This document shows, piece after piece, positions 42,393 to 51,278 of a stretch of DNA of 56,864 bases (positions are counted from its first letter, which is position 1; the number at the start of each line of letters is the position of its first letter). The notes under the pieces were generated by a model. It made no database searches. It was given only the letters and a program-made list of their open reading frames with translations, and was not told the DNA's origin. The position numbers and the translations under genes were made by a program. This stretch comes from a bacterium (lineage in GTDB: Bacteria; Patescibacteriota; Saccharimonadia; CAILAD01; JADZBC01), in contig JADZBC010000016.1 of assembly GCA_020852295.1 (NCBI GenBank), forward strand, positions 64,294 through 121,157, written 5' to 3'.

Positions 42393-43745
42393 CTACATCT
42401 TCATCTCGGCAAACGCCGCCTTAAGTAGCTCAAGCATCGATTCATAAGACATGCCAGCATCGGTCGAGTAGAGATACAGCATGTTATCGACCACTTCGAT
42501 ATTCACTTCGTACTGCAAGGCAATCAGCTTTTCCATATACAGCGGGTGCAGTAGCTCAAAAGCGGTCACCTGCTCAACGTTGTCGGCGAAGATATCGTAC
42601 ATCTTGTTGAAGGCATTTGCCTCGGTCGAGAGAGCATTGAGTCCTTTTATCTTGCCTTGCCAACGACCATTTTTGCGCCTGACCACAATATTGCCATACG
42701 ATTTTGGCAATACCGCCTGGGCAATGACATAGTACTCGCTGCTGCCTTTAGCTGGACGATAACTATAAAACTCAACCAATACATTGCGATACAGACCGAT
42801 GACATGATTGTTGACGTCAGAGCGCATAAAGTCAGCTTCTGAAAATAGCTGACCACGCTTTGGCAGGAGCAGCCAGCCAAAGTCCTCGTTGTAGAAAAAC
42901 TGATTTTGCTGAGCAAACTCAGTCAGTGCTGTCGTCCGACTATCTTGACTAGCTGTTGACTGATATATGTTGGCTAGTAGCCAACCGTTGCCGTTGCGAT
43001 GGAATTCCCATGTCTCACTCCAGGATGAGGAATCAGTGTAGATCGTCTTGTTGTTGTCTAGTAGATCAATTAGTTTGTCGTTGGCCTGGGCGCTGATCCC
43101 AACACGAAAAATATCGAGCTGGTTATTGTTGTCATCCGTTAGATCAACTATCGCCTGGCTAATCAGCTTTGGTTTTTGCACGTCGTTTTGTCGGCCCATC
43201 GCCTTGAGCGCGGTCAAAACCAGCCGCATATGGGCGAAATACTCTGGTGTCGTGTATGTTTGCATACGGGCCAAATTGAAGCTCGACCAGTCAGCCTGAT
43301 ACATATCAAAAACGTACTGAACCATTGCCCGCAACTTCTGTTCGTCCCAAGCGGTATCTTTGCTTGCCGCAGCTTGAAGCTTAGCGACAACCTGCTTGGT
43401 GCTCGTCTTGACTCTTGCGTGGACACCAGCTCCTTCCAATACATAGCCAAGTACACCACCCAAAAATGTTACGATACACCAGGCTCCGGCAAAGACTGCT
43501 ACTACTATAGTCAACAGTCCCAATAATGACGCCGAAACAATTCGCTTCAGCGTAGGATTGTTTTTACGCGCAAAGTAGCTCGCGATAAATGCAATAGGAA
43601 TATAACCAACCGCACCAAAAAACCAAAAAGCTCCGCCCTCTCCCGATCCAGACCCAGATGACCCTCCAGAGAAGCCGCCGCCGCCACCACCACTGGAGCC
43701 TCCTCCTCCACCACGCGCAAGATACAAAATGGCTGAGATATACAT
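42393..43745 (-). CDS. Tim44-like / DUF3137-like membrane protein
   Basis: 450 residues from the leaderless ATG at 43745. A hydrophobic start and a Gly/Ser-rich stretch (about 12-40) precede two membrane segments (about 43-60, 73-100). Residues about 125-270 resemble a Tim44-like domain (NLARMQTYTTPEYFAHMRLV; WEFHRNGNGWLLANI). The C-terminal half resembles DUF3137 (YMEKLIALQYEVNIEVVDNM). Function unknown. TGC-extended TACAAT (minus, 43752-43757) lies 6 nt upstream. Confidence 0.72.
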   Translation of the reverse strand: MYISAILYLARGGGGGSSGGGGGGFSGGSSGSGSGEGGAFWFFGAVGYIPIAFIASYFARKNNPTLKRIVSASLLGLLTIVVAVFAGAWCIVTFLGGVLGYVLEGAGVHARVKTSTKQVVAKLQAAASKDTAWDEQKLRAMVQYVFDMYQADWSSFNLARMQTYTTPEYFAHMRLVLTALKAMGRQNDVQKPKLISQAIVDLTDDNNNQLDIFRVGISAQANDKLIDLLDNNKTIYTDSSSWSETWEFHRNGNGWLLANIYQSTASQDSRTTALTEFAQQNQFFYNEDFGWLLLPKRGQLFSEADFMRSDVNNHVIGLYRNVLVEFYSYRPAKGSSEYYVIAQAVLPKSYGNIVVRRKNGRWQGKIKGLNALSTEANAFNKMYDIFADNVEQVTAFELLHPLYMEKLIALQYEVNIEVVDNMLYLYSTDAGMSYESMLELLKAAFAEMKM

Positions 43746-43769
43746 AGTTCTATTGTAGCAAAACAAAAT

Positions 43770-43793
43770 GGCCCCTAGCTTTTCCTAGGGGCC
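43770..43793 (-). terminator. Rho-independent terminator after the glycosyltransferase gene
   Basis: Perfect 9-bp stem GGCCCCTAG/CTAGGGGCC followed on the minus strand by ATTTTGTTTTG. A second nested hairpin (TAGGC/GCCTA around GCCGC/GCGGC) lies between it and the stop codon. Confidence 0.8.
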
Positions 43794-43822
43794 TAGGCTA
43801 GCCGCTCCAACGGCGGCCTCGC

Positions 43823-44503
43823 CTAAGTCAGAAGGATCTTGTACCGAATAGGAAGTACAAAACGTATATACGCACGTACGACCTGTGAAAACACCTGGCG
43901 CTTCGCCTTCTTACTTTCAGAAAGGGTCGCCAGCTTTTGCCGTTTATCGGTTCCAGTCACTCCAGCGAAGTACATCTTCGCAATCTGTCGCTTCGGTCGC
44001 AGTGGACTCCATCTTGCGATTGAGTTAAGGGCTGCCTCCAAACTCCAGCCCATGTAGTCGATCGGACACACCTCCCACAGCAACCCTGCTCGAAAAGCCC
44101 GGGTGCCAGTAAGGCCAACGTGCCATCGCCACAGCATTCTATGAAACAATCCGTTCGCAAGAACTGCGCAAGCCTGAACGTAGTCACCCGATGTAATTGG
44201 CGCAATGAGCGCATCAATATGCTCTGCAGTGAGCCCTAAAAGGTCACCATCCAGTAGTACAACTACATCGTCAGCTTCAACAAGCTGCTCCATGGCGTAT
44301 GCAACGGCATTACCTTTTCCTACGGTCGGACAGTACATCACCTGGGCTCCAGCCTGAAGTGCCTCTTCGGCGGTACTGTCAGCTGAGGCATTGTCAACAA
44401 CCCAAACTGCTGAAGGAGATTGTGCAGCTTTTGCAGCACGAACAACCTCACCAACTCTTCCTGCCTCATTGCGAGCAGGAATAATCACTACAATGCGATT
44501 CAT
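43823..44503 (-). CDS. Family 2 glycosyltransferase
   Basis: 226 residues: GT-A fold opening VVIIPARNEAGRVGEVV, nucleotide-sugar region VVDNASADSTAEEA, GKGNAVAYAME and metal-binding LLDGDLLGL. Resembles polyprenyl- or glucosyl-3-phosphoglycerate-type transferases; acceptor unknown. There is no membrane segment. AAAGGAGCGG precedes the ATG. Confidence 0.85.
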   Translation of the reverse strand: MNRIVVIIPARNEAGRVGEVVRAAKAAQSPSAVWVVDNASADSTAEEALQAGAQVMYCPTVGKGNAVAYAMEQLVEADDVVVLLDGDLLGLTAEHIDALIAPITSGDYVQACAVLANGLFHRMLWRWHVGLTGTRAFRAGLLWEVCPIDYMGWSLEAALNSIARWSPLRPKRQIAKMYFAGVTGTDKRQKLATLSESKKAKRQVFSQVVRAYIRFVLPIRYKILLT

Positions 44504-44605
44504 TTCCGCTCCTTTTGCTCGCTCTGCGGCAGATTCATTATCATAGATACCCTATACTAATAAAAGCATAAGCGTTCGGTGTTTGTACGCAGGCAGATCT
44601 AGGCA

Positions 44606-44617
44606 TATAATATGACC
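44606..44617 (+). promoter_or_regulatory. Leaderless promoter of rarA
   Basis: TATAAT (44606-44611) lies exactly 6 nt before ATG 44618. It argues against the ATG at 44612, which directly follows the -10 box. Confidence 0.6.
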
Positions 44618-45808
44618 ATGTCCGAACACCTCGCCTCTACTCCCCTAGCCGACCGCATGCGCCCCAGAAAGCTCAGTGATGTCATTGGTCAAGAACACAT
44701 CATTGGTCAAAACCAGTTTTTGCGTACTATCATCCAAAACAAAACACCTGTTAGTCTGATCCTCTGGGGGCCACCAGGGACGGGTAAAACCACCTTGGCA
44801 CGAATCATTGCCGGTTCAAGTGGATATGAGTTTCGCGAAGTGTCAGCCGTTACTTCCGGTCTAGCTGATGTCAAAAAAGTCATTGAGGAAGCCCAGCAAA
44901 ACAAGCGTCTTGGAAGCAACACCATTCTATTTGTTGATGAAATCCACCGGTTCAACAAGGCGCAGCAAGACGCCTTTTTACCTCACGTCGAAAATGGCAA
45001 CATCATCCTGATTGGCGCCACCACAGAGAATCCAAGCTTTGAGGTTATTGGACCGCTGTTATCCCGCAGTCGGGTCGTCGTGCTCAACTCACTCACGACC
45101 GACCAGATCAAAAAGATACTCCGTAAGGCCATCAAGCAGCTTGGCAATCGCGCCATTGATAGTGCTGCCCTCCAGCTCCTGGCTGAGCTGGCCGCTGGCG
45201 ACGCCCGAACTGCACTCAATGGCCTCGAGGCTGCGGCCACCATCGAGCCAAAGAAGATAACCGTCGAGACGATCAAGCAGGCCATGCAGCGCCTCACGCT
45301 ACGTCACGACAAAACCGGCGAGTACCACTACAACACGATCTCAGCGTTCATCAAAAGCATGCGCGGCGGCGATGTTGATGCCACACTCTTCTATCTCGCG
45401 CGCATGGTCGAGTCGGGTGAAGACCCCAAGTTTATCGCCCGCCGTATGGTCATATTTGCCTCAGAAGACATCGGACTGGCTAGTCTCGGCGCGCTCAATC
45501 TCGCCGTTTCAACCTTTCAGGTAGTGGAGCGCATCGGATACCCAGAGTGCAACTACGCGCTATTTCAGTGCGCCATCACACTCTCCCGAAGCAAGAAATC
45601 GCGCAGTGTGGCCAACTCAATGTTTGCCGCCCAGAAAGCTGCTAGAGCCAACCCTGATGCCCAAGTGCCTTTGCATTTGCGCAACGCGCCCACCAAGCTC
45701 ATGAAAGAACTCGGCTACCAAAAAGACACCAAATGGGAGGCCGGCTTTGAACACCCCAAAGGGTTTATGCCTGAAGGGCTGGAGGATCTCAAGCTCTATG
45801 AAGAATAG
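44618..45808 (+). CDS. rarA: Replication-associated AAA+ ATPase RarA (MgsA)
   Basis: 396 residues. Opening LADRMRPRKLSDVIGQEHII, Walker A GPPGTGKTT, Walker B ILFVDEIHRFNKAQQDAFLP, sensor TTENPSFEV, and the tetramerisation domain AFIKSMRGGDVDATLFYLAR to NAPTKLMKELGYQ. Acts at stalled replication forks. Stop directly abuts the convergent mscL stop. Confidence 0.95.
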   Translation: MSEHLASTPLADRMRPRKLSDVIGQEHIIGQNQFLRTIIQNKTPVSLILWGPPGTGKTTLARIIAGSSGYEFREVSAVTSGLADVKKVIEEAQQNKRLGSNTILFVDEIHRFNKAQQDAFLPHVENGNIILIGATTENPSFEVIGPLLSRSRVVVLNSLTTDQIKKILRKAIKQLGNRAIDSAALQLLAELAAGDARTALNGLEAAATIEPKKITVETIKQAMQRLTLRHDKTGEYHYNTISAFIKSMRGGDVDATLFYLARMVESGEDPKFIARRMVIFASEDIGLASLGALNLAVSTFQVVERIGYPECNYALFQCAITLSRSKKSRSVANSMFAAQKAARANPDAQVPLHLRNAPTKLMKELGYQKDTKWEAGFEHPKGFMPEGLEDLKLYEE

Positions 45809-46114
45809 CTATTTGTCTTTTTTTGCGTCCAGCTTATCGAGCTTAAGAGCCGTTACCCCAAAATAGACCACGCCCGCGATAATCACAAAGTCGATAAATG
45901 TACTCACCATCGCACCCCACTTAAGGACAGAGGTATCGGACAGTCGAATCACCTTATCGGCCAGATTAACCTTACCAAGCGCCAGACCAACCAAAGGGTT
46001 AATGACGTTTTCTACCAAAGAGCTCACTAGCTTACTGACCGCACCACCCAGGATGAAACCAACCGCAAGGCCCACCACTCCCTGTTCCCGAATAAATTTG
46101 ATAAACCCCTTCAT
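45809..46114 (-). CDS. mscL: Large-conductance mechanosensitive channel
   Basis: 101 residues from ATG 46114, which has GGGAG upstream (a TTG four codons earlier is inside that site). Two membrane helices (about 12-40, 68-92) and the family opening GFIKFIREQGVVGLAVGFIL. Opens under membrane tension to release solutes. Confidence 0.94.
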   Translation of the reverse strand: MKGFIKFIREQGVVGLAVGFILGGAVSKLVSSLVENVINPLVGLALGKVNLADKVIRLSDTSVLKWGAMVSTFIDFVIIAGVVYFGVTALKLDKLDAKKDK

Positions 46115-46168
46115 AAAAACTCCCAATTTATAATCTGATTGTGCGCCGAGCCTAACGCAAAAACAATA

Positions 46169-46888
46169 CTAGATCTCACCTTTCAAATATTGCTGGCGGC
46201 GCTCTGGCTCAAAGCGCTCGATGGCATAACGCAACATGGTCCGCGGCATCGTCTGGTAGCGAGTTGCAAGAAAAACTTCTTCAGCCTGCTGGCTGACGCG
46301 CTTCCCTACCTCGCGTAGCATCCAGCCCACCGCCTTCTGAATTAGATCGTGATCATCGTGGAGCAGCATGTCAGCAATCTCAAGTGTGGTCTCCGATTCG
46401 CCCTCCATAATAAAGGCGAAGGTCATCATGATGGCTATGCGGCGTTCCCACAGATTTGATGACTTGGCCAACCGATATAGTATCGACCGATCACGTTTCA
46501 GCAAATAGTAGCCAAAATACGGCGCCGAGCTATCAACCAAATCCCAATTGTTTACCAGCTTGGCATTTCGCACATAGAAAGTATAGATTTCCTTTTGGAT
46601 CTTCTCGTCGCCTCGCCTAAACTGCGACACGAGTATGAATAGTGCCGTCAGGCGCTCTTCATGTATCGGGCTCATCAGCAAGGCTTCGGCATCGCTCAAG
46701 ACTAAGTCCTGATAGCGCTTCGCGACCTTACGTTGGTCTGGCACGCTCACACCAATAAACTGATCACCTTCGCCATACTGTCCAGGGCCGGTCTTAAAAA
46801 ACCGAGCCGATGACTTTGCCCGCTCAGGTGTAGCGAGTTTACGAAGATCGGCCTTAAGCTGGTTTAGTGTTTTTTGGTTCGTCCCCAT
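46169..46888 (-). CDS. AlkD-like DNA alkylation repair protein
   Basis: 239 residues from ATG 46888. All-helical HEAT repeats; conserved NNWDLVDSSAPYFGYYLL, with Trp and Asp of the kind used by AlkD, and KAVGWMLREVGKR. AlkD enzymes excise bulky cationic alkylated bases without flipping them. The N terminus overlaps the 3' end of the upstream DUF2061 gene by 25 nt. Confidence 0.88.
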   Translation of the reverse strand: MGTNQKTLNQLKADLRKLATPERAKSSARFFKTGPGQYGEGDQFIGVSVPDQRKVAKRYQDLVLSDAEALLMSPIHEERLTALFILVSQFRRGDEKIQKEIYTFYVRNAKLVNNWDLVDSSAPYFGYYLLKRDRSILYRLAKSSNLWERRIAIMMTFAFIMEGESETTLEIADMLLHDDHDLIQKAVGWMLREVGKRVSQQAEEVFLATRYQTMPRTMLRYAIERFEPERRQQYLKGEI

Positions 46889-47103
46889 GATATATGTGCC
46901 CACACACGTTCATGTAGGTAGTAAATAATTGTGCTAATAACGGCTGTATCGAGCGTCAATTCGAGCGCCTTGCCGGTGTCCCGAGTAATAAGATAGGTGA
47001 CCGCAAAAAGTTCGACTGAGATAATTGCCCGATAGGATAGAGTTTTGGCGAGCGAGCGATAGGAATGTTCGTGGTGTTTAGGAGTCTGGACTTTTTTTGA
47101 CAT
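46864..47103 (-). CDS. DUF2061-family small membrane protein
   Basis: 79 residues with a His/Lys-rich start and two short membrane segments (SLAKTLSYRAIISVELFAV; DTAVISTIIYYLHERVW). DUF2061 function is unknown. TATAAT lies 9 nt before the ATG. Overlaps the alkD-like gene. Confidence 0.82.
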   Translation of the reverse strand: MSKKVQTPKHHEHSYRSLAKTLSYRAIISVELFAVTYLITRDTGKALELTLDTAVISTIIYYLHERVWAHISWGRTKKH

Positions 47104-47200
47104 AATGGACTCATTATACTGCCAGCGAACTTCTTATGCTATCAAACACAAACCCCATGTGGTACAAATAAGTATCCTAGGCGACCAATCTGGAGCTAAT

Positions 47201-47434
47201 ATGGAAGATATTCTATCCTTGCTCCGGAGCCTCCTGGAGCAGCGCGAAACAGTCGCTCGAAGCCTGCGACGGCTCATCGGTAGTCCGAGAACGGTAGCTC
47301 GCACCGAGCTACACAGGCTCAACGAAGAGATCAAGGCGGTGCGCAGGCAAGCCGAGGAGCTCGGCAAAGAAGCCAACGAAGCTGCACACCGAATCCACCG
47401 AGATTTCATCACAAGTCGAAGGGGTGATAACTAG
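47201..47434 (+). CDS. Small charged helical protein, 77 aa
   Basis: Family not recognised. Start chosen at ATG 47201, which has CTGGAG 8 nt upstream; the frame is open to 47105 but that part overlaps the promoter of the divergent gene. Two Arg-rich amphipathic helices (LSLLRSLLEQRETVARSLRR; LHRLNEEIKAVRRQAEELGK) suggest a coiled coil. Followed by a terminator. Confidence 0.55.
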   Translation: MEDILSLLRSLLEQRETVARSLRRLIGSPRTVARTELHRLNEEIKAVRRQAEELGKEANEAAHRIHRDFITSRRGDN

Positions 47435-47436
47435 GC

Positions 47437-47468
47437 GGCCCGAGGGATTTCCTCGGGCCAACTACTTT
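47437..47468 (+). terminator. Rho-independent terminator
   Basis: Perfect 9-bp stem GGCCCGAGG/CCTCGGGCC with loop GATTT, followed by AACTACTTTTT on the plus strand. Confidence 0.8.
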
Positions 47469-47473
47469 TTCGA

Positions 47474-48406
47474 TTATTTTTTACTTACTAGCCGTTTTGG
47501 GAAGAAGTCGGATATCTGAGGCTCCACCATGGTGAAGATGGCAAATAACACACCAATCGCAAAGAGATGTCCTACCACCTCACTCGCACCAAGCAATGCA
47601 GCCGTTACAAACATAGTAGCACCAACGATGGCAATGACGAGCCGAGACGAAATATTGAGGATCAGCAGCACGCCAAAGAGCAATTCGCACGCACCAATAA
47701 ATGTGATGAACCATGGGTCAGACAAACCAAAGCGCGACAAGAAGTTCCAATTGTACTCAGCAAGAAAGTTCTGCGCCAAGCCCATGTTAAATAGCTTTTC
47801 CGTTAGGCCCAGGGCAAGTAGGCTCGTACCAACACAAAACTGCAGTGTCATGACAGCCTTTTTAGCAGAGTCCTTCTGTAGTTTTGGTAGTGCACCAAAT
47901 ATTTCATCAACTGAGTAGCGGCCGGGGCCCATAACATAGAGGAAGATCGCCGTACCAACATACTCAAGATGCTCGAGTAGGCTAATGGCTGGCGATGTGA
48001 ACACCTGCAAAAAGTATAGCGCTAACAGCCCGAGGCTGGCCGCCCGTGTCAGAAGACCCATCATCAAGAGTGCGCCAACGAGAAATGCGAGCCCCAACAG
48101 CCCGGTACTCACGCCAGTGTTGGTCGCGGTCACCACATTTGGTGCTAAGAATTCTCCACGCGCAGCAAAGATGGTCAATGCAAGCCCTACAGATATGCGC
48201 AATACCGTAGGCGCATATCCCGACAGTGGTTTAAGCTTTGCGAAGAGTGCCTTTTCTTGTTTGATGAAAAAATACTCAAACAACAAAAACACCACTACGC
48301 CTGCGATCACAACTCCAAGAGCCGCCAATAGCTGCGCATTTGATGCAAGCGCGGTTGCTACTCCATCGCCCGACTCAAACCATTTTACGTGTGATATTAA
48401 TGTCAT
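47474..48406 (-). CDS. DoxX-like membrane protein
   Basis: 310 residues from ATG 48406, which follows AGGAGGGG; 45 upstream in-frame codons are ignored. About eight hydrophobic segments in two halves; the core (TVLRISVGLALTIFAARGEF; EHLEYVGTAIFLYVMGPGRY; SDPWFITFIGACELLFGVLL) resembles the DoxX/thiosulfate:quinone-oxidoreductase small-subunit fold. Function unknown. Confidence 0.8.
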   Translation of the reverse strand: MTLISHVKWFESGDGVATALASNAQLLAALGVVIAGVVVFLLFEYFFIKQEKALFAKLKPLSGYAPTVLRISVGLALTIFAARGEFLAPNVVTATNTGVSTGLLGLAFLVGALLMMGLLTRAASLGLLALYFLQVFTSPAISLLEHLEYVGTAIFLYVMGPGRYSVDEIFGALPKLQKDSAKKAVMTLQFCVGTSLLALGLTEKLFNMGLAQNFLAEYNWNFLSRFGLSDPWFITFIGACELLFGVLLILNISSRLVIAIVGATMFVTAALLGASEVVGHLFAIGVLFAIFTMVEPQISDFFPKRLVSKK

Positions 48407-48485
48407 GTCTGTCCCCTCCTGATTTAACCTGATTGTACTACAAAGCGATGACCAAATACTAACAGGAGCGCGCAGCAATAAGTGA

Positions 48486-48497
48486 TAAAATACAAAC
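48486..48497 (+). promoter_or_regulatory. Leaderless promoter of msrB
   Basis: TGA-extended TAAAAT (48486-48491) exactly 6 nt before ATG 48498. Confidence 0.6.
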
Positions 48498-48881
48498 ATG
48501 AAGCTCGATAAAGAAAAACTCAAGGCAACGCTTGACCCCATGACCTACCATGTCACCCAAGAAAAAGGTACCGAGCAGCCTTTTAGTGGTGCGTATTGGG
48601 ACACACACGATCCTGGATACTATCACTGTAAAGTCTGCGGGCAGCGGCTCTTTAGCTCTGATAACAAGTTTGACTTTGGCTCGGGCTGGCCAAGCTTCGA
48701 CAGAGCACTTGACGGCGCCACCGAGCTGCAGGCCGACGATAGCCACGGGATGCACCGCACAGAAGTTGTCTGTTCAAAATGTGGCGCGCATCTTGGACAT
48801 ATGTTTGAAGATGGACCGAGCGAAACTACCGGGCAAAGATACTGCATCAACTCTTGCGTACTCCACCTGGAGAAGAAATGA
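48498..48881 (+). CDS. msrB: Peptide-methionine (R)-S-oxide reductase MsrB
   Basis: 127 residues. Zinc ligands CKVCG and CSKCG, substrate loop FDFGSGWPSF and catalytic RYCINSCVL are present; the second Cys (C-I-N-S-C) replaces the common Ser-Ala. Repairs oxidised methionine. Zinc site intact. Leaderless start. Confidence 0.95.
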   Translation: MKLDKEKLKATLDPMTYHVTQEKGTEQPFSGAYWDTHDPGYYHCKVCGQRLFSSDNKFDFGSGWPSFDRALDGATELQADDSHGMHRTEVVCSKCGAHLGHMFEDGPSETTGQRYCINSCVLHLEKK

Positions 48882-48921
48882 TTCGGACTAAGCAGGCGCC
48901 CATTACAGGGAGTGCAAACTT

Positions 48922-50169
48922 ATGAACGAAGACCCAACTGCAAAACTTAATCCAGATAAAGACATTCAAAACACCAATAAATTGGCTGATGCGCCATCAG
49001 AGAGTACGCTATTCACATCGCCAGACGTAGAGCAAAGCAGAAACAATAGCCGTTGGGTCCTCGGAGCCTTAGCTGTGGTCGTATTTTTTTTGATACTTGG
49101 AGCCTTCGCAAAGCCCAACCAACCAGCCAAGTCTCCTGCGGCGCAAGCCCCGCTAAGCGACAATAGCAATCTGCGAGCAGGCGCCATTCCGACCAACGAA
49201 CTGATTTACTCTGTTGCAAAAAAACCTTCTTTTAATCCCTGTGACGGCAAGGGCCCCGACTACAATATCGAGCGCATGAAGCTTGATGGCAGTGGTCGTA
49301 GTAGTCTCGGTCCCAGTGTAAACTCGAGCGATGATGAGATCTGGCCGCGCCTCTCCCCTGATCGATCACGGTTTGTTTTTTACCGCTCACCAGTTGGCAA
49401 TACAGGCGAACAGTGCCGATACTACCCGCAAGAGCTGTGGCTGGCTAGCTCTGACGGCAAGCAGGTGAAAAAGATTTTCTCAAACGATGACAAGAAAAAA
49501 GTGGCCCAAAAACTCGGCTGGGACCAAAGCATATCGCTCCAGGGCCACGCCGACTGGTCTCCCGACGGAAAGCATGTCGTGATGTTTTTAGGCGCCGTGC
49601 CAAAAATCTTTGGCAGCCTACCCGACATACCGCGCGGCAATATGCAGCTATTTGTGCTCAATGTTGACACCGGTGAATTGCGACAAGTCACCAACCGCCG
49701 CGACAAAAACAATCTTAATCAGATGGGCGACCCGAGCTATACGCCGGACGGCAAAACAATCATCTTTCCGGGTTGTCCAGATAGCCAACCGGCTGGCTGC
49801 CCCGACCCTCAACTGCTATCAGTTGCAGCGGATGCCACAAATGCTACTACAACCAACCTGGTGTATGAAGGGCCGGGCCATGGTGGAAACGACCCTTACG
49901 TATCGCCGGACGGTAAAAAACTATCATGGATAGAGCCAGGCCTAGCTGGTACCACGCTCTATGTAGCACCATTCACCCTCGGCCAGCCAATTCAGCCAAA
50001 CCAGGTAAAGGCAGTTGATACGGCAGCCGGCTACGCGAGCTGGACCGCAGATAACCGGCTAGTCTTCAACAATATCTACTCACTTTTTGTGAATAATCTT
50101 GACGGCAAACAATCAAAAAAAATCACGCCTAACAACCTTGAGGAGGCGTTCACCTTTCCGAGTCCTTGA
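48922..50169 (+). CDS. Membrane-anchored PD40/TolB-like beta-propeller protein
   Basis: 415 residues: short cytoplasmic part, one membrane segment (about 42-62), then repeated PD40-type blades (IWPRLSPDRSRFVFYRS; GHADWSPDGKHVVMFLG; DPSYTPDGKTIIFPGC; DPYVSPDGKKLSWIEPG). TolB-like propellers serve protein or ligand binding outside the membrane. Ligand unknown. Confidence 0.85.
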   Translation: MNEDPTAKLNPDKDIQNTNKLADAPSESTLFTSPDVEQSRNNSRWVLGALAVVVFFLILGAFAKPNQPAKSPAAQAPLSDNSNLRAGAIPTNELIYSVAKKPSFNPCDGKGPDYNIERMKLDGSGRSSLGPSVNSSDDEIWPRLSPDRSRFVFYRSPVGNTGEQCRYYPQELWLASSDGKQVKKIFSNDDKKKVAQKLGWDQSISLQGHADWSPDGKHVVMFLGAVPKIFGSLPDIPRGNMQLFVLNVDTGELRQVTNRRDKNNLNQMGDPSYTPDGKTIIFPGCPDSQPAGCPDPQLLSVAADATNATTTNLVYEGPGHGGNDPYVSPDGKKLSWIEPGLAGTTLYVAPFTLGQPIQPNQVKAVDTAAGYASWTADNRLVFNNIYSLFVNNLDGKQSKKITPNNLEEAFTFPSP

Positions 50170-50229
50170 TTTTTCAGGCTTAAACGATACAATGACGTTA
50201 GAAGTAATGTCTCTATGTGAAGGGAGTTC

Positions 50230-50874
50230 GTGCCGGAGCTAGCTGCATTTGCCAAAGATCATCCACAGAGGACCTATAAAAAAGGTGAGATTATTTTACA
50301 CGCTGGACAAACGCCGTTCAGCGTTTTTTACATCCAGAAAGGCTTCGTAAAGTTCTATGGTCTCAACGATGATGGCGATGAACAGCTGGTCGGTATCGAT
50401 CGGCCAGGAGACATCTTTCCTATCGGCTGGACACTCGGTAAACACGATACTGCATTTTACTTTCATGAGGCGCTGTCACCAGTCACGCTTAGCCTCCTGC
50501 CCCGCGAAAGTTTTTTGAAATTTCTCAAAGAAAAACCCGAGCTCAGCTATGAACTCTACACGGGTCTGGTTGATCGATACATGGCATTATCAAGTCGTAT
50601 CAACAGCATGCTGCAAAGCGGTGCGCGCTATAAGCTTCTCTTTAGCCTGCGCTACCTTGCAACTCGCTATGGTAAGCCCTACCCACTATCGCCACGTAAG
50701 CTCGTCATTGATGATTTTGCGGTCACCCACCAAATGATTGCCAACATGATTGGCCTAAGCCGCGAAACCGTCAGTATCGAAATGAAAAAGCTCGCCCGTG
50801 ATGGCTTCATCACCCAACGAATCCGGCGCCTCGTCGTTGACCTGGAGAAAATTAATCAGTTGCTAAGTAGCTGA
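50230..50874 (+). CDS. Crp/Fnr-family transcription regulator
   Basis: 214 residues from GTG 50230, preceded by GAAGGGAG. Cyclic-nucleotide-like beta barrel (GEIILHAGQTPFSVFYIQKG; GDIFPIGWTLG) and a C-terminal winged HTH (THQMIANMIGLSRETVSIEM). No Fnr-type cysteines, and the phosphate-binding loop is poorly kept, so the ligand is unknown. Convergent with hxlR-like; 12-nt overlap. Confidence 0.9.
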   Translation: MPELAAFAKDHPQRTYKKGEIILHAGQTPFSVFYIQKGFVKFYGLNDDGDEQLVGIDRPGDIFPIGWTLGKHDTAFYFHEALSPVTLSLLPRESFLKFLKEKPELSYELYTGLVDRYMALSSRINSMLQSGARYKLLFSLRYLATRYGKPYPLSPRKLVIDDFAVTHQMIANMIGLSRETVSIEMKKLARDGFITQRIRRLVVDLEKINQLLSS

Positions 50875-51174
50875 CTTGGACTCGCCCCACTCATTCATCG
50901 TATTGATGATTTCATTGAGGGAAAGTCCTTTTTTTGTCAGAGTATACTCAACCTTCAGCGGCACCTCAGTATAAACTTTTTTACTGATGATTTTGTCGCA
51001 CTCTAGTTGCTGCAGGCGCATCGACAGCGTGCGTGGGCTTATCTCAAGATTGGATTGGAGCTCAGAAAACCGCTTTGGGCCATCAAACAGTTGATACAAT
51101 ATCATTATTGTCCACTTGCTACCGATTATCTTAAGGGTTTTTGCGACACCGCAATTTGCACAATGCTCTTTCAT
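50863..51174 (-). CDS. HxlR-family transcription regulator
   Basis: 103 residues from ATG 51174, exactly 6 nt after TGG-extended TATACT. HxlR winged helix: CANCGVAKTLKIIGSKWTIM, LYQLFDGPKRFSELQ, ISPRTLSMRLQQLE, PLKVEYTLTKKG. It has the paired N-terminal Cys (C-A-N-C) used by some members to sense electrophiles. Divergent from the FMN reductase gene, its likely target. Confidence 0.92.
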   Translation of the reverse strand: MKEHCANCGVAKTLKIIGSKWTIMILYQLFDGPKRFSELQSNLEISPRTLSMRLQQLECDKIISKKVYTEVPLKVEYTLTKKGLSLNEIINTMNEWGESKSAT

Positions 51175-51180
51175 GGCCAC

Positions 51181-51278
51181 AGTATACCAAAAATGATGCC
51201 TATCAACTATTTATTTGATAACTACTTTACTTTTTATAGTAACTATATATATGATAGTTAGGTAACTAGGAGTGAGTA
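51181..51278. promoter_or_regulatory. Divergent control region with inverted repeats (hxlR/FMN reductase)
   Basis: AT-rich gap with AACTAT-N7-ATAGTT before the reductase gene and TATCAA-N8-TTGATA before hxlR; AACTA or its complement recurs several times. These are plausible operators for the HxlR protein. AGGAGTGAGTA gives the reductase a good Shine-Dalgarno. Confidence 0.5.

Noticed and set aside
47105-47200. Upstream extension of the 77-aa protein to ATG 47105
   Set aside because: This part lies opposite the promoter and start of the DUF2061 gene, lacks a ribosome binding site, and reads unlike the helical body; ATG 47201 has a good site.
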